A stretch of 64,000 nt of DNA from Amycolatopsis tucumanensis (GCF_021654135.1 NZ_JAKGSD010000006.1:107025-171024); one strand, 5' to 3'. Counted from the first letter of the stretch, positions 1 through 10,080 are shown. Notes: generated by a model not told the origin, from the letters alone. Translations and numbers: made by a program.

Positions 1-72
1 CGAACCGCCGGACGAACCGCCGGACGAACCGCCGGACGAACCGCCGGACGAACCGCCGGACGAACCGCCCGA
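1..72 (-). repeat. 12-bp tandem repeat encoding SSGG
   Basis: Five exact copies of cgaaccgccgga (plus strand) and a sixth with one change run in from the left edge. They are in frame in the overlapping gene and encode Ser-Ser-Gly-Gly units. Such a repeat is prone to slippage, so linker length may vary between strains. The left end is not visible. Confidence 0.9.
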
Positions 73-1452
73 AGTACCTGCCGTCGAACCCCCGCCGGCC
101 TGGCTGGGGGCGCCGCCCACTGGTGCGCCGCCGACCGGGGCTGCCGGTGCGGCGGTCGACGCCGCCGGGGCCTGGCCGCCCTGGTGGGCGGCACCGCCGT
201 CCGAAGTGGACCGTGGGGGTTCAGCCGTCGTGGCGGGGCGATCCGCCACCACCGCCGACTGGCCGCTCACCCGGTCGTTCGCGATCGCGTTCGACACCGA
301 CCCGGACGAGCTGCCCGACGAGGCCATCGCCGGCTCACGCGCGGCCGGCGCAGACGACGAACCGCTCGAATCGGAGCGCGACGAACCACCGGAATCCGAA
401 CGGGACGAGCCACCCGAGTCCGAAGACGACGACGAACCACCCGAGTCCGACGAGCCGGAATCCACCGGCGAACCGTCGACCTTGATGTTGCCCGCCCGCA
501 CGTCGGCGTTGAAGCTCTTGATCTCGTTGATCTGGTCCTTGGCGCCACCGGTCGCGCGGTCCACGGCCCCCGCGGACGCGCCCATCGCCAGGTCCTGCAT
601 CTTCAGGTTGCCGAGGTCGCCGGTCAGCGCGGCCTGCCCGACCGTCGTGGCCACGCCTTCGACGGCCCCGCGCACGCCCTCCCGCACGGCGCGGTCCGCG
701 ATCTGCCCGGCGACGCTGTCCTGCAGCCCCTTGGTCGCGCCCTTCGGGATCGCGTGCCCGGCCGCCCCGGCGACACCGCCGGCCACACCGCTGGCCAGCG
801 CACCGGCGGTCTTGTCGAAGTCCCAGCTCTTGCGGTCGCCCTTGGCCATCTGCAGCGCCTGGATGCCGCCGTCCAGCGCCAGGTTCATCGCGACGTTCAT
901 CGCGATCTCCTTGGCCAGCCGCTTCAGCAACTGCATCGCGACCTTGCGAAAGCCCTCCTGCAGCATCTTCTGCACGAGCTGCCGGAAGACCATCTGCACG
1001 GTCATCCGCGTGGCCATCTGCGCGGGCACGATGCCCGCCGTCGACCCGCCGAACGTCACCACGGCGGCCGCGATCATCGCCGCGATCTGGATCGCCAGGA
1101 TGATCAGCGACGCGATGATCATGTACTTCGTGTACTCGACGTCGAGCGCCGTCGCGTCCGCCGACTGCGCCAGCGCCTCGCACGCCTTGGTCAGGTTCGT
1201 GAAGTAGGCCTCGTCACCGGTGACGAACTTGTCCCACATCTTCTGGAACTCGACCGCGGGCTGACCGGTCCAGGTGCTCAGCACCTCCGACGCGGCCCCG
1301 TTCGCCTTGTCGACGATCGGCCCCAGCGCGTCCCGTGCGGCCAGCCACGCGTCCCGGACCTCGCGCAGCTTGTCCTCGTCGCCCTCCGGCCAGTGCTCGC
1401 CGACGACGATGGGCAGCAGCCACTTGACGTCCTCGGGGAACTCCATCCCCAT
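1..1452 (-). CDS. Large WXG/CpnT-N-like T7SS effector, C-terminus cut by window edge
   Basis: Reads open from ATG at 1452 through 484 codons to the left edge, so no stop is seen. Residues 1-105 are helical and carry a WTG motif at 61-63, as in WXG100-like N-terminal domains of actinobacterial polymorphic toxins and CpnT-type proteins. A hydrophobic stretch lies near 105-130, then an Ala/Met-rich helical region to about 320. From about 325 the protein becomes a low-complexity Ser/Asp/Gly/Pro linker ending in repeated SSGG. In such proteins a C-terminal toxin or enzyme domain follows the linker; here it lies outside the window, so the activity is unknown. The start follows the stop of the EspC-like gene by 2 nt, giving one operon with the two upstream genes. 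A second ATG at 1446 is a possible start. Export by a type VII system is inferred from the WXG domain and the operon partners. Confidence 0.8.
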   Translation of the reverse strand, partial: MGMEFPEDVKWLLPIVVGEHWPEGDEDKLREVRDAWLAARDALGPIVDKANGAASEVLSTWTGQPAVEFQKMWDKFVTGDEAYFTNLTKACEALAQSADATALDVEYTKYMIIASLIILAIQIAAMIAAAVVTFGGSTAGIVPAQMATRMTVQMVFRQLVQKMLQEGFRKVAMQLLKRLAKEIAMNVAMNLALDGGIQALQMAKGDRKSWDFDKTAGALASGVAGGVAGAAGHAIPKGATKGLQDSVAGQIADRAVREGVRGAVEGVATTVGQAALTGDLGNLKMQDLAMGASAGAVDRATGGAKDQINEIKSFNADVRAGNIKVDGSPVDSGSSDSGGSSSSSDSGGSSRSDSGGSSRSDSSGSSSAPAAREPAMASSGSSSGSVSNAIANDRVSGQSAVVADRPATTAEPPRSTSDGGAAHQGGQAPAASTAAPAAPVGGAPVGGAPSQAGGGSTAGTSGGSSGGSSGGSSGGSSGGSSGGS

Positions 1453-1454
1453 GG

Positions 1455-1784
1455 TCAGACCTGACCTGTGTTCTTGATGACCTTCTCGGCGTCCTTGTGC
1501 GTGCCCTCGGTCGCGTCCGCGGCGTCCTTCACGGCCTTCGCCACGTCCTTCAGCGCCTGGTCGAGGCTCCCGAAGGCCTCGGTGCAGTTCTTCGCGGCCG
1601 GTTCGTAGTCCTTGGCGAACGCCTGGCCGGACTCGTCGTTGCCCCAGCAGGCGCCCTGCGCCTCGAGCGCGGCCTTGAGCGCCGCGCCGGCGGCCTTCAG
1701 GTCGTCACCCGCCGGCCGGAACTTCCCCGCGCCGGACCGGACCGTGTCCGGGTCCATGTCATGGCCGGTACCGGGTCCGGTCAT
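1455..1784 (-). CDS. EspC/DUF2580-like type VII secretion target
   Basis: This 109-residue protein is almost all helix, with a WGN near residue 47 at the turn between two helices and a Lys/Asp/Ala-rich second half. Size and pattern fit the small ESX-associated EspC/DUF2580 ('type VII secretion target') family, which is co-secreted with or assists larger WXG partners. The ATG overlaps the stop of the YbaB-like gene by 4 nt (ATGA), and the large WXG gene starts 2 nt after its stop, so the three are cotranscribed. Family assignment rests on length, the WG turn and gene order. Confidence 0.75.
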   Translation of the reverse strand: MTGPGTGHDMDPDTVRSGAGKFRPAGDDLKAAGAALKAALEAQGACWGNDESGQAFAKDYEPAAKNCTEAFGSLDQALKDVAKAVKDAADATEGTHKDAEKVIKNTGQV

Positions 1785-2380
1785 CGGTCACCCCGCGTCA
1801 TCCAGGTGTCGGGCATTTCGTCGTCGTCGTTGCTCGGACGCGGGCGGCGCGCCGCCGGTTTCGGTGCCGGCGCAGAAATCGGCGCGTCCCGGCGCATGAT
1901 CGTCTGCGACTCCGGGTCCTCGGCGGGGCGCGGCTCCGGTTCCGGCTCGGGTTCGAGGAAGTCCGGGATGTCCGGCATCAGGCCGGCCAGCGACGGCGCG
2001 CCCTCGATGAACTCGGACAGGTCGGGCAGGTCCGCGGTCAGCGGCCGGAACAACTCGGCCTGCTGCTGCTTGACCTGCAGCATCCCGCGGCGCACCAGGT
2101 CGCTGATCGTGCGCGCCAGCGCCTCCGGGCGGGTGCGGTCGAACGTCGTCGGAGCGAGCTTGAGGTCGGCCAGCGTGCCCTGCGCGTCGATGGTGACCTT
2201 GACCAGGCCGTCCGGCGAGGACAGTTCCGCGGTGAGGGCGGACGCGGCCTCCTGCGCCTCCCTCAGCTGCGCCGTCTGCTGGTGGAACTTGTCCATCAAC
2301 TGGTCGACGGTCTCACGCATCGCCGCGTTGCGGGCTTCCTTCTGCGCGCGGTCGTCCCCCGGGGTGCTCACGCGGGCCAC
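1781..2380 (-). CDS. YbaB/EbfC-family nucleoid-associated protein
   Basis: The 199-residue protein has a YbaB/EbfC core over roughly residues 15-115: an amphipathic Gln/Ala/Glu-rich helix, a strand segment with DGLVKVTIDAQG, and a helix ending in a Lys/Gln-rich stretch. The remaining 80 residues form an acidic and Pro-rich tail (EPEPEPEP) ending in an Asp cluster. YbaB proteins bind DNA as dimers; in Pseudonocardiales divergent copies often head T7SS effector operons, as here. GTG at 2380 gives the longest frame; GTG at 2371 (VSTPG) is equally plausible. The stop overlaps the EspC-like start by 4 nt. Confidence 0.8.
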   Translation of the reverse strand: MARVSTPGDDRAQKEARNAAMRETVDQLMDKFHQQTAQLREAQEAASALTAELSSPDGLVKVTIDAQGTLADLKLAPTTFDRTRPEALARTISDLVRRGMLQVKQQQAELFRPLTADLPDLSEFIEGAPSLAGLMPDIPDFLEPEPEPEPRPAEDPESQTIMRRDAPISAPAPKPAARRPRPSNDDDEMPDTWMTRGDR

Positions 2381-2426
2381 TCTAGTGGGCCGCGTTCCGC
2401 CGGTCGGCGTAATCGGGAAAATTCCG

Positions 2427-3719
2427 TCACTCGGTGCGGGCGCGCCGCGCGATCACCAGGTACCCGGCCGCGCCGAGCAGGTACAGCGCGGTGGCGACGA
2501 GCAGCAGCGACACGGACCGCCCGGTCAACGGCACGACCGTCGCGGCGAGGGAGACCGCGATCACCTGCGTGATGTTGAACAGCGTGTCGTACAGGGAGAA
2601 CACCCGGCCGCGGGCCTCGTCGCGCACGTCGTGCTGGATCGAGGAGTCCACGCACAGCTTGACGACCTGGCCTGCGGCGGTGATGACGAACGACGCGACC
2701 AGCACGGTCGGCAGCTGCATCGGCAGGCCGAGCCCGGCCTGCGCGACCGCGGCGACCACCAGCGCGCCGGGGATCGCGCGGCGGCGGCCGAGCCTGCGCA
2801 CCAGCCGCGGCGTGAGGAAGCCGGCGAACAGGATCCCGGCGCCCGCCATCGCGGCGAGCTGCCCCAGTCCGGGCAGCCCGGCCTTGAGCAGCCCCTGGTC
2901 GGTGAAGCTGAACCGCAGCAGCAGCACCGTGATCAGCAGCGAAATGCCGTAGGACGCCCGGTGCGCGAGCAGCGCGACGAACCCGGCGACGACGCTGGGC
3001 GCGCCCAGCGCGGCCTTGGCCCCGTCGACCAAGCCGCGGGCCACGGCAAGGAACGCATCACTGGGCTCGTCGACCGAATCCGGTCCCAGCGCGCCACGGG
3101 CGAACCGGCGGGCGATCGCGGCCGAGACCACAGTGCCGAGCATCGCGACGGCCGTCGTCCAGCCGGAACCGGTGTTCCCGGCGCCGATCAACGACCGCAA
3201 CCCGATGGCGACCCCGCCGCCGAGCACCGCGACCAGCGAGCCGAGCGTGGTCGCCACCGCGTTGGCCGTGACCAGGGTGCCCGCTGGCACGACGTGCGGC
3301 AGCGACGCGGACAGACCGGACCCGACGAACCGCGAGATGCCCTCCACGATCAGCGCGAGCACGAACAGTTCCAGCCCGGCGAACCCGAGCCCGACCGAGA
3401 CCGCGGTCGCGACGATCGCCGTGCCGCGCAGCAGGTTGGCCACGATCAGCACGCGCCGCCGGTCCCAGCGGTCCAGCAGAGCGCCCGCGAACGGCCCGAT
3501 GAACGAGTACGGCAGCAGCAGGACGGCGAACCCGCCCGCGATGGTCAGCGGGTCGGCGCCGCGCTCGGGGTTGAACAGCACCGCCCCGGCCAGCCCGGCC
3601 CGGAACATGCCGTCGGAGAACTGGGCGGCGAAGCGGGTGAACAGAAGCGTGCGGAAGCCCGCCATCGCGAAGAACGCGCGCGGTGACACCTTCTCGACGG
3701 GATGTGCACTCGCTGTCAC
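2427..3719 (-). CDS. MFS transporter
   Basis: A 430-residue integral membrane protein with about 12 hydrophobic segments. The loop after helix 2 carries DRWDRRRV, the MFS signature between helices 2 and 3, and the second half has a matching RLGRRRAIP loop. Substrate cannot be read from the sequence; the overall form resembles drug or metabolite exporters of the MFS_1/MFS_3 type. GTG start at 3719. It faces away from the AlgH-family gene across a 241-bp intergenic region and lies just upstream of the T7SS operon on the same strand, probably with its own promoter. Confidence 0.8.
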   Translation of the reverse strand: MTASAHPVEKVSPRAFFAMAGFRTLLFTRFAAQFSDGMFRAGLAGAVLFNPERGADPLTIAGGFAVLLLPYSFIGPFAGALLDRWDRRRVLIVANLLRGTAIVATAVSVGLGFAGLELFVLALIVEGISRFVGSGLSASLPHVVPAGTLVTANAVATTLGSLVAVLGGGVAIGLRSLIGAGNTGSGWTTAVAMLGTVVSAAIARRFARGALGPDSVDEPSDAFLAVARGLVDGAKAALGAPSVVAGFVALLAHRASYGISLLITVLLLRFSFTDQGLLKAGLPGLGQLAAMAGAGILFAGFLTPRLVRRLGRRRAIPGALVVAAVAQAGLGLPMQLPTVLVASFVITAAGQVVKLCVDSSIQHDVRDEARGRVFSLYDTLFNITQVIAVSLAATVVPLTGRSVSLLLVATALYLLGAAGYLVIARRARTE

Positions 3720-3960
3720 GGCTCACCAGCTTACGGTGCCGGGCGCGCCGGAAGGAGGGGAAGATTTCGAGGGCCGGCGCACTTGGTCGCCTCTCGGCGG
3801 CATTGCGCAGTGTGGCTCCTGCCGAACGGTATTCCACAAAGGCTTTTCTTCAGTGAGCCCGGGGGACACGGAGTGCGCCGGCCACCCAGTCCAACGGGTG
3901 GGGGCCGCGCCTTGTTCCCGGCCGTGCGGCCCTGTTTTCCGGGAGTGGGATCATGGGTGC

Positions 3961-4533
3961 GTGCCAGCGGACGCCGAGGTTGAACCGGGATCGCTCCTGG
4001 TCGCCGCTCCTACGATGTTCGATCCCAACTTCCGCCGCACGGTGGTGTTCATCATCGACCACCGGGAGGAGGGAACGCTCGGGGTCGTCCTGAACCGCCC
4101 GAGCGACGTGCCGGTCGACGACGTGCTGCCCAGCTGGGGACGGCACGTGGTGGAGCCGCAGTCGGTGTTCGTCGGCGGCCCGGTGGAGAAGAAGACCGCG
4201 TTGTGCCTGGCCGCGCTGCGTGCCGGGGAGACCGCGTCGGGCGTGCCGGGGCTGATCGGCGTGCGTGGTCCGGTGGCGCTGGTCGACCTGGACGCCGATC
4301 CGGACGCGCTGGTGCCGAAGGTGCGTGGCCTGCGCGTGTTCGCGGGTTACGCGGGCTGGGACTCCGGTCAGCTGGACGGCGAGATCGACCGCGGTGACTG
4401 GCTCATCGTCCCGGCGCTGCCCAGCGACGTGCTGGCCACGCCGGAGCGGGACCTGTGGGGCCAGGTCCTGCGCCGCCAGGGTGTGCCGACGGCGTTGCTG
4501 GCCACCCACCCGGGCGACTTGCAGCGAAACTAG
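3961..4533 (+). CDS. YqgE/AlgH (UPF0301) family protein
   Basis: 190 residues, full length for the family. Recognisable blocks are LLVAAPTMFDPNFRRTVVFI near residue 10, GVVLNRPSD near 45, VFVGGPV near 70, and the VFAGYAGWDSGQLDGEI block near 122. The family is widely conserved; its biochemical role is unsettled, and AlgH was named for an effect on alginate genes in Pseudomonas. GTG at 3961 places the first residues just before the conserved GSLLVAAP block. The TAG stop forms a shared CTAG with the convergent SdpI-like gene. Confidence 0.88.
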   Translation: MPADAEVEPGSLLVAAPTMFDPNFRRTVVFIIDHREEGTLGVVLNRPSDVPVDDVLPSWGRHVVEPQSVFVGGPVEKKTALCLAALRAGETASGVPGLIGVRGPVALVDLDADPDALVPKVRGLRVFAGYAGWDSGQLDGEIDRGDWLIVPALPSDVLATPERDLWGQVLRRQGVPTALLATHPGDLQRN

Positions 4534-4946
4534 GCGCGCTGCACGGCACACCCGCCGCAAGCGCAACCGGAGCACCCGGCCGGCGCGGCGGGAGCCGGCG
4601 GCGGCACGGCGGCCGCGGCCCGGTTGCCCAGCACGCCACCACCGGCGACGAGCGCGAACATGCCGACCAGGCCGATCGCGGTCGCGGTCAGGACACCCGC
4701 GGTGCCCGGCATGAGCAGGCCGGCGATCCCGGCCACGATCCCGATCACCCCGGCGACCATGGTGGGCAGCCCGGCGACGCGGTTCGCGACGCGGAACGCC
4801 TCGTCGGAGCGCAGGGTGGCGGCCGTGCGCACACCGGCGCCGCGGTCGCGCGGGAGTTTCTCCCGCCAGCCGAGCAGGCCTCCCCAGCCCACGACGACAC
4901 CCAGCACGAGCGGAACCAGCGCGACTACGAACACGTCAACGAGCAT
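4530..4946 (-). CDS. SdpI-like small membrane protein with Cys-rich tail
   Basis: The 138-residue product has three hydrophobic segments (about residues 4-25, 58-75 and 83-105) separated by a basic loop containing TAATLRSDEAFRVANRVAG, typical of SdpI/YhfL family proteins related to the Bacillus SdpC immunity protein. Its last 15 residues hold CSGCACGGC, a CxxCxCxxC cluster that could bind metal or form disulfides and is unusual for the family. ATG at 4946 is 54 bp from the divergent esterase gene. The TAG stop overlaps the AlgH-family stop as CTAG. Confidence 0.75.
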   Translation of the reverse strand: MLVDVFVVALVPLVLGVVVGWGGLLGWREKLPRDRGAGVRTAATLRSDEAFRVANRVAGLPTMVAGVIGIVAGIAGLLMPGTAGVLTATAIGLVGMFALVAGGGVLGNRAAAAVPPPAPAAPAGCSGCACGGCAVQRA

Positions 4947-5000
4947 AAGCGTGATGTTGGCGCTACCCGCTGGACACCCACGTGCGCTGTGCTGCACGCC

Positions 5001-6092
5001 ATGCTGAAGCGACTCTCGGCCGGCGTGCTCGCCGGCTCTCTGCTCTTGACCGTCGCTCCCGCCGCACAGGCCGCTCCCGCGCCCGTGCGTTTCCTGGGGG
5101 AACAAATTATCTCGCACGCGCTGCCCGTCGGCGACTACACGATCGGGGAGTTGTCGAGCATCGACTACGACCCGCGCACCGGCGAGTACGTCTTCATCGC
5201 CGACGACACCTCCGAGGCGCCGGCCCGGTTCTTCACGGCGAAGGTCCCGGTGTCCGCCAAGGGGCTCGGACCGGTCACCTTCACCAGCGCGCAGCTGTTC
5301 CGGCAGCCGGACGGCGGCACCTACCCGGAGGACTCGGTCGACCCCGAGGAGATGCGGGTCGACCCGTGGACCGGCTCCTACTACTGGAGCCAGGAGGGCA
5401 TCCGGTCGGACACCGCGCTGATCGACCCGTCGGTCCAGGTGGCCCGGCGCGACGGCGGCTACGTGCGCACCCTGCCGATTCCGGACAACGAGCGGATGCG
5501 CCCGGACTCCGGCCCGCGCCGCAACCTCGTGCTGGAAGGCCTCACCTTCGCCGCCGCGGGCACGCTCGTCGTCAGCTCGGTGGAGGGCCCGCTGCTGCAG
5601 GACGGCCCGGTCGCGACGCCCGAGCGGGGCGCGCTGTCCCGGATCACCGTGCAGGCCCGCACCGGTCCGGTCCTCGCGCAGTACGCCTACCCGCAGGAAC
5701 CGGTCTTCGCCGACTCGAACCCGCCCGGCGGCACCACCGACACCGGCGTCTCGTCGATCCTCGCCGCCGATCCGCTGGACCCGTCGCGCTACCTCGTGAT
5801 GGAGCGCTCCTACGTGTCCGGCGTCGGCAACAAGGTGCGGATCTACGAGATCGACACGACCGGCGCGACGAACGTCCTGCACACCGCTTCCCTGGACGGC
5901 GCGAAGGTGCGGCCGGTGCGGAAGAAGCTGCTGCTCGACCTGGCCGACTACCCGCTGTCCAAGGTCGACAACCTGGAGGGCATGACCTGGGGACCGCGCC
6001 TGCCGAGCGGCGAGCGGACCCTGCTGCTGGTCAGCGACGACAACCTGTCGACCCGCCAGATCACGCAGGTCATCGCATTCGCGGTGCGCTGA
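5001..6092 (+). CDS. Secreted esterase-like phytase-family protein
   Basis: A 363-residue exported protein. The N-terminus [20 protein letters not shown] followed by AAQA-APAP is a Sec signal peptide with cleavage near residue 25. The mature part has motifs of the esterase-like activity of phytase family (PF13449): [40 protein letters not shown] and DNLEGMTWG. These are blades of a predicted beta-propeller. Substrate is unknown; the family is linked to phosphoester hydrolysis mainly by similarity. It stops 34 bp before leuS on the same strand and may be cotranscribed with it. Confidence 0.85.
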   Translation: MLKRLSAGVLAGSLLLTVAPAAQAAPAPVRFLGEQIISHALPVGDYTIGELSSIDYDPRTGEYVFIADDTSEAPARFFTAKVPVSAKGLGPVTFTSAQLFRQPDGGTYPEDSVDPEEMRVDPWTGSYYWSQEGIRSDTALIDPSVQVARRDGGYVRTLPIPDNERMRPDSGPRRNLVLEGLTFAAAGTLVVSSVEGPLLQDGPVATPERGALSRITVQARTGPVLAQYAYPQEPVFADSNPPGGTTDTGVSSILAADPLDPSRYLVMERSYVSGVGNKVRIYEIDTTGATNVLHTASLDGAKVRPVRKKLLLDLADYPLSKVDNLEGMTWGPRLPSGERTLLLVSDDNLSTRQITQVIAFAVR

Positions 6093-6126
6093 GAGCCGGG
6101 CAGGCCGGGCCGCTTACCATGGTTGG

Positions 6127-8961
6127 GTGAGTGAAGCAATCGAGGAAACGCCCGGCCACCGGTACAACGCCGAGCTGGCCGGTCGGGTCGAGCTGCGCTG
6201 GCAGAACTACTGGGCCGATCACGGCACCTTCCACGCACCGAACCCGGCCGGCTCGCTGGCGACCGACTCCAGCGTTCCCTCGGACAAGCTCTTCGTGCAG
6301 GACATGTTCCCCTACCCGTCGGGGGCCGGTCTGCACGTCGGGCACCCGCTGGGCTTCATCGCGACGGACGTCTACGCCCGCTACCACCGGATGATCGGGC
6401 GCAACGTCCTGCACACCATGGGCTTCGACGCGTTCGGCCTGCCCGCCGAGCAGTACGCGGTGCAGACGGGGCAGCACCCGCGCACGACGACCGAGCAGAA
6501 CATGGAGACCTACCTGCGGCAGATCCGCAGGCTGGGGCTTGGCCACGACGAGCGCCGCCGGATCGCGACGATCGATCCGGAGTACTACAAGTGGACCCAG
6601 TGGATCTTCCTGAAGATCTACAACTCCTGGTACGACGAGAAGCTGGGCAAGGCCCGCCCCATCGTCGAGCTGGAGGCCGAGTACGCGCAGGACAAGCGCC
6701 GCACGCCCGACGGGCGCGGCTGGTGCGAGCTGACCCGCGCCGAGCAGCTGAAGATCCTGGACGAGCACCGGCTGGCCTACATCTCCGAGGCGCCGGTGAA
6801 CTGGTGCCCCGGCCTGGGCACGGTGCTGTCCAACGAGGAGGTCACGCCGGACGGCCGCAGCGAGCGCGGCAACTTCCCGGTGTTCCGCCGCAACCTTCGC
6901 CAGTGGATGATGCGCATCACCGCCTACGCCGACCGCTTGGTCGACGACCTGGACCGGCTGGAGTGGCCGGAGAAGGTCAAGTCGATGCAGCGCAACTGGA
7001 TCGGCCGATCGCACGGCGCGCGCGTCACCTTCGCCGCCGGTGAGCACAAGATCGAGGTCTTCACCACCCGTCCGGACACGCTGTTCGGCGCCACCTACAT
7101 GGTGCTGGCGCCCGAGCACCCGCTGGTCGACGAGCTGACCACCGCGCAGTGGCCGTCCGATGTGGACGAGCGGTGGACCGGCGGGGCCGCCACCCCGGCC
7201 GAGGCCGTCGCCGCCTACCGCCGCGCCGCGTCCCGGAAGTCCGAACTGGACCGCCAGGAGAGCAAGGACAAGACGGGCGTCTTCGTCGGCTCGTACGCGG
7301 TGAACCCGGTCAACGGCAAGGAGATCCCGGTCTTCATCGCCGACTACGTGCTGATGGGCTACGGCACCGGCGCGATCATGGCGGTGCCCGCGCAGGACCA
7401 GCGCGACTGGGACTTCGCGGAGAAGTTCGGCCTGGAGATCGTCCGCACGGTCCAGCCGAGCGAGGGCTTCGACGGCAAGGCGTTCACCGGCGACGGGGTC
7501 GCGATCAACAGTGGCTTCCTGGACGGGATGAACGTCGACGACGCCAAGAAGACGATCATCCAGTGGCTGGAGGAGAACGGCCACGGCGCCGGCACGGTGC
7601 AGTACAAGCTGCGCGACTGGCTGTTCTCGCGGCAGCGGTACTGGGGCGAGCCGTTCCCCATCGTGTACGACGAGGACGGCCAGGCGCACGCGATCCCGGA
7701 GCACATGCTGCCGGTCGAGCTGCCCGAGGTGGACGACTACTCGCCGCGCACCTTCGACCCGGAGGACGCCGACAGCGAGCCGTCGCCGCCGCTGTCCCGC
7801 GCGAGCGACTGGGTCGAGGTCGAGCTGGACCTCGGCGACGGCAAGAAGACCTACCGCCGCGACACCAACACGATGCCGAACTGGGCCGGTTCCTGCTGGT
7901 ACCAGCTGCGCTACATCGACCCGGACAACGCCGAGCGGTTCGTCGACGCGGGCAACGAGCAGTACTGGATGGGCCCGCGCCCGGCCGAGCACGGCGTGAA
8001 CGACCCGGGCGGTGTCGACCTGTACGTCGGCGGCGTCGAGCACGCGGTGCTGCACCTGCTGTACTCGCGGTTCTGGCAGAAGGTGCTGTTCGACCTGGGG
8101 TACGTCAGCGCCGAGGAGCCGTACCGGCGGCTGTTCAACCAGGGCTACATCCAGGCCTACGCCTACACCGACGAGCGCGGCTTCTACGTCCCGGCCGAGG
8201 AGGTCGAGGAGAAGGACGGCAAGTTCTTCCACCAGGGCAAGGAAGTCAAGCAAGAGTACGGGAAGATGGGCAAGAGCCTGAAGAACGTGGTCACGCCCGA
8301 CCAGATGGCGGCGGACTACGGGGCCGACACCTTCCGGTTCTACGAGATGTCGATGGGCCCGCTGGCCGACTCCCGGCCGTGGGCGACCAAGGACGTCGTC
8401 GGCGCCCACCGGTTCCTGCAGCGGGTGTGGCGGCTGGTGGTCTCCGAGCAGACCGGTGAGCTGCGCGTGTCCGGCGCGGAGGCGACGGACGAGGACCGCC
8501 GGATCCTGCACAAGACCATCGCCGGGGTCCGCGACGACTACTCGGGCCTGCGGTTCAACACCGCCGGCGCGAAGCTGATCGAGTACAACAACCACCTCAC
8601 CAAGGTCTACGGCGCCGCCGAGGCGACGCCGCGCGAGCTGGTCGAGCCGCTGGTGCTGATGCTGGCGCCGCTGTGCCCGCACATCGCCGAGGAGCTGTGG
8701 CACCGGCTGGGCCACGAGGACTCGCTGGTGCACGGCCCGTTCCCGGTCGCGGACGAGAAGTTCCTGGTCGAGGACACGGTGGAGTACCCGATCCAGGTCA
8801 ACGGCAAGGTCCGCGCGCGGATCCAGGTGCCCGCCGACGCGGCGAAGGACGCCGTCGAGGCGGCGGCGCTGGCCGACGAGAAGATCGCGGCGCTGTTGAA
8901 CGGCGGCACGCCGCGCAAGGTCATCGTCGTGCCGGGCCGCCTGGTGAACGTGGTCCTCTAG
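6127..8961 (+). CDS. leuS: Leucyl-tRNA synthetase
   Basis: 944 residues. Class I synthetase charging tRNA-Leu. The HIGH motif is HVGH near residue 71 within [16 protein letters not shown], and the KMSKS loop is KMGKS near 713; Gly at that position is common in bacterial LeuRS. The CP1 editing domain is present ([20 protein letters not shown] near 315). The C-terminal anticodon and tail domains are complete ([16 protein letters not shown]). GTG start at 6127, only 34 bp after the esterase gene, with no T-box leader. In M. tuberculosis leuS also lies near oriC, close to ino1-ponA-dnaB. The TAG stop shares CTAG with the convergent tetR gene. Confidence 0.98.
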   Translation: MSEAIEETPGHRYNAELAGRVELRWQNYWADHGTFHAPNPAGSLATDSSVPSDKLFVQDMFPYPSGAGLHVGHPLGFIATDVYARYHRMIGRNVLHTMGFDAFGLPAEQYAVQTGQHPRTTTEQNMETYLRQIRRLGLGHDERRRIATIDPEYYKWTQWIFLKIYNSWYDEKLGKARPIVELEAEYAQDKRRTPDGRGWCELTRAEQLKILDEHRLAYISEAPVNWCPGLGTVLSNEEVTPDGRSERGNFPVFRRNLRQWMMRITAYADRLVDDLDRLEWPEKVKSMQRNWIGRSHGARVTFAAGEHKIEVFTTRPDTLFGATYMVLAPEHPLVDELTTAQWPSDVDERWTGGAATPAEAVAAYRRAASRKSELDRQESKDKTGVFVGSYAVNPVNGKEIPVFIADYVLMGYGTGAIMAVPAQDQRDWDFAEKFGLEIVRTVQPSEGFDGKAFTGDGVAINSGFLDGMNVDDAKKTIIQWLEENGHGAGTVQYKLRDWLFSRQRYWGEPFPIVYDEDGQAHAIPEHMLPVELPEVDDYSPRTFDPEDADSEPSPPLSRASDWVEVELDLGDGKKTYRRDTNTMPNWAGSCWYQLRYIDPDNAERFVDAGNEQYWMGPRPAEHGVNDPGGVDLYVGGVEHAVLHLLYSRFWQKVLFDLGYVSAEEPYRRLFNQGYIQAYAYTDERGFYVPAEEVEEKDGKFFHQGKEVKQEYGKMGKSLKNVVTPDQMAADYGADTFRFYEMSMGPLADSRPWATKDVVGAHRFLQRVWRLVVSEQTGELRVSGAEATDEDRRILHKTIAGVRDDYSGLRFNTAGAKLIEYNNHLTKVYGAAEATPRELVEPLVLMLAPLCPHIAEELWHRLGHEDSLVHGPFPVADEKFLVEDTVEYPIQVNGKVRARIQVPADAAKDAVEAAALADEKIAALLNGGTPRKVIVVPGRLVNVVL

Positions 8962-9701
8962 GGGGTGTCGAGGCCGATCTCGCGCGCGAGGTCGGCCAGC
9001 AGCGCGTCGAACACGGCGTCCGGCTTGGACATCGGGATCGGGTAGTTGCCGAACACCTCCAGCGTCACGTGCCCGTAGAGGCGCGCCCAGAACTGGATCA
9101 TCACGTACGTGGTGCCCAGGTCGAGCTTGTCCGGCGGGAAGTCGACGCCGGACTCGCGCAGCACCGCCAGCAGGTCGTCCTGGAACGCGGTGAGGTCGTC
9201 GTGCAGCTCGACGGGCACCGCTTCGGCCGGCGGGATCTCCAGCTGGAAGTTGGCCAGCAGGTGCCCGGCCGCGGTGAGGAAGATCCGGCCGAACGGCTCG
9301 TTGGCCCGGTTCAGGGTCGCCACGCTGCCCGCGGCCGAGCCGACCTCGCCGGTCGGCGACGCGAACACGAGCGTGAACTCCTTGGTGTGGGTGAGCGCCC
9401 AGCGGCGGAAGCCGCGGCAGATCGCGAAGAGCTGGACCGCGCCGTCGTCGGGCAGCCCGGAGAGTTCTTCGGTGAGTTCGGCGGCCAGGTCGGCGACGAC
9501 GTCGAGGCGGAGGTGCTCGACGAGGTCGTCGCGTGAGCCGTAGTACCGGTAGAGGGCGGGTGCGGTGATGCCGAGCTCGCGGGCGATGGCCCGCAGGGTG
9601 ACGGCTTCCGGTCCGCGCTCGACGAGGAGCTTGCGCGCGGTGCGGCGGATGTCCTGATCGGTCGCCGCGCGCTCGCGACCCCGTCGGGTCGGCTTGTCCA
9701 T
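8958..9701 (-). CDS. TetR family transcriptional regulator
   Basis: 247 residues. An N-terminal HTH (about 18-62) contains [20 protein letters not shown], a canonical TetR recognition helix, preceded by a basic arm RRGRERAA. The C-terminal part resembles the WHG/TetR_C_13-type ligand domains ([19 protein letters not shown]). ATG start at 9701. It is separated from ptsI by a 391-bp region that carries a strong inverted repeat at 9754-9789, a possible operator. Ligand and targets are unknown. Confidence 0.9.
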   Translation of the reverse strand: MDKPTRRGRERAATDQDIRRTARKLLVERGPEAVTLRAIARELGITAPALYRYYGSRDDLVEHLRLDVVADLAAELTEELSGLPDDGAVQLFAICRGFRRWALTHTKEFTLVFASPTGEVGSAAGSVATLNRANEPFGRIFLTAAGHLLANFQLEIPPAEAVPVELHDDLTAFQDDLLAVLRESGVDFPPDKLDLGTTYVMIQFWARLYGHVTLEVFGNYPIPMSKPDAVFDALLADLAREIGLDTP

Positions 9702-9753
9702 CCCGGCATTCTAGAAGGTGAGCGCGGCATTTCCGACGTAATCGGGCGCCGCC

Positions 9754-9789
9754 GGTACCGATCGCTCGGGGGGCTACGCGATCGGTACC
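9754..9789. promoter_or_regulatory. 11-bp inverted repeat upstream of tetR
   Basis: GGTACCGATCG at 9754-9764 and CGATCGGTACC at 9779-9789 are exact inverted repeats separated by 14 nt. The site lies 53 bp upstream of the tetR start and about 300 bp from ptsI. Autoregulation by the TetR protein is the simplest reading, although arms this far apart are unusual for one TetR dimer and could be two half-operators. The rest of 9702-10080 holds no convincing gene. Confidence 0.5.
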
Positions 9790-10080
9790 AGCGACCCGAT
9801 GCCCGGCTTCCGGTGGCGCAACCGGTGCCGGACGCCAAGTGAGAGCCCGCGTGAACCCTGGCGGGACGGCCCGATGTCGAGATTGCCCCGATCGGGTGAC
9901 GTCGCGGACGCTCACCCTAGTGTCGCACCATCAGCCGCAGAAGTTACAAGAATCTTCACGTTTGCATAGGGAAGAGTGCCCGGACGGGCTCACCGCGCTC
10001 TGGTCGCGTGCGTTCCAGTCCGACGGCTGCGGAAGCCGCGGGTTCGTGGAACGCTGGTCGGGAACGCATCCGGAGAGGGT

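Noticed and set aside
1..72. 12-bp tandem repeat as a CRISPR-like or intergenic repeat
   Set aside because: There are no spacers; the repeat is in frame in a long protein and encodes a Ser/Gly linker.
8264..8278. KMGKS instead of KMSKS in leuS as a possible defect
   Set aside because: Gly at this position is common in bacterial leucyl-tRNA synthetases, including mycobacterial ones, and the rest of the enzyme is intact.
6070..9915. A 1281-codon open frame on the minus strand opposite leuS and tetR
   Set aside because: It is antisense to leuS, whose protein is complete and conserved; the translation is low-complexity Arg/Val/Leu-rich, as expected from GC-rich codon bias.
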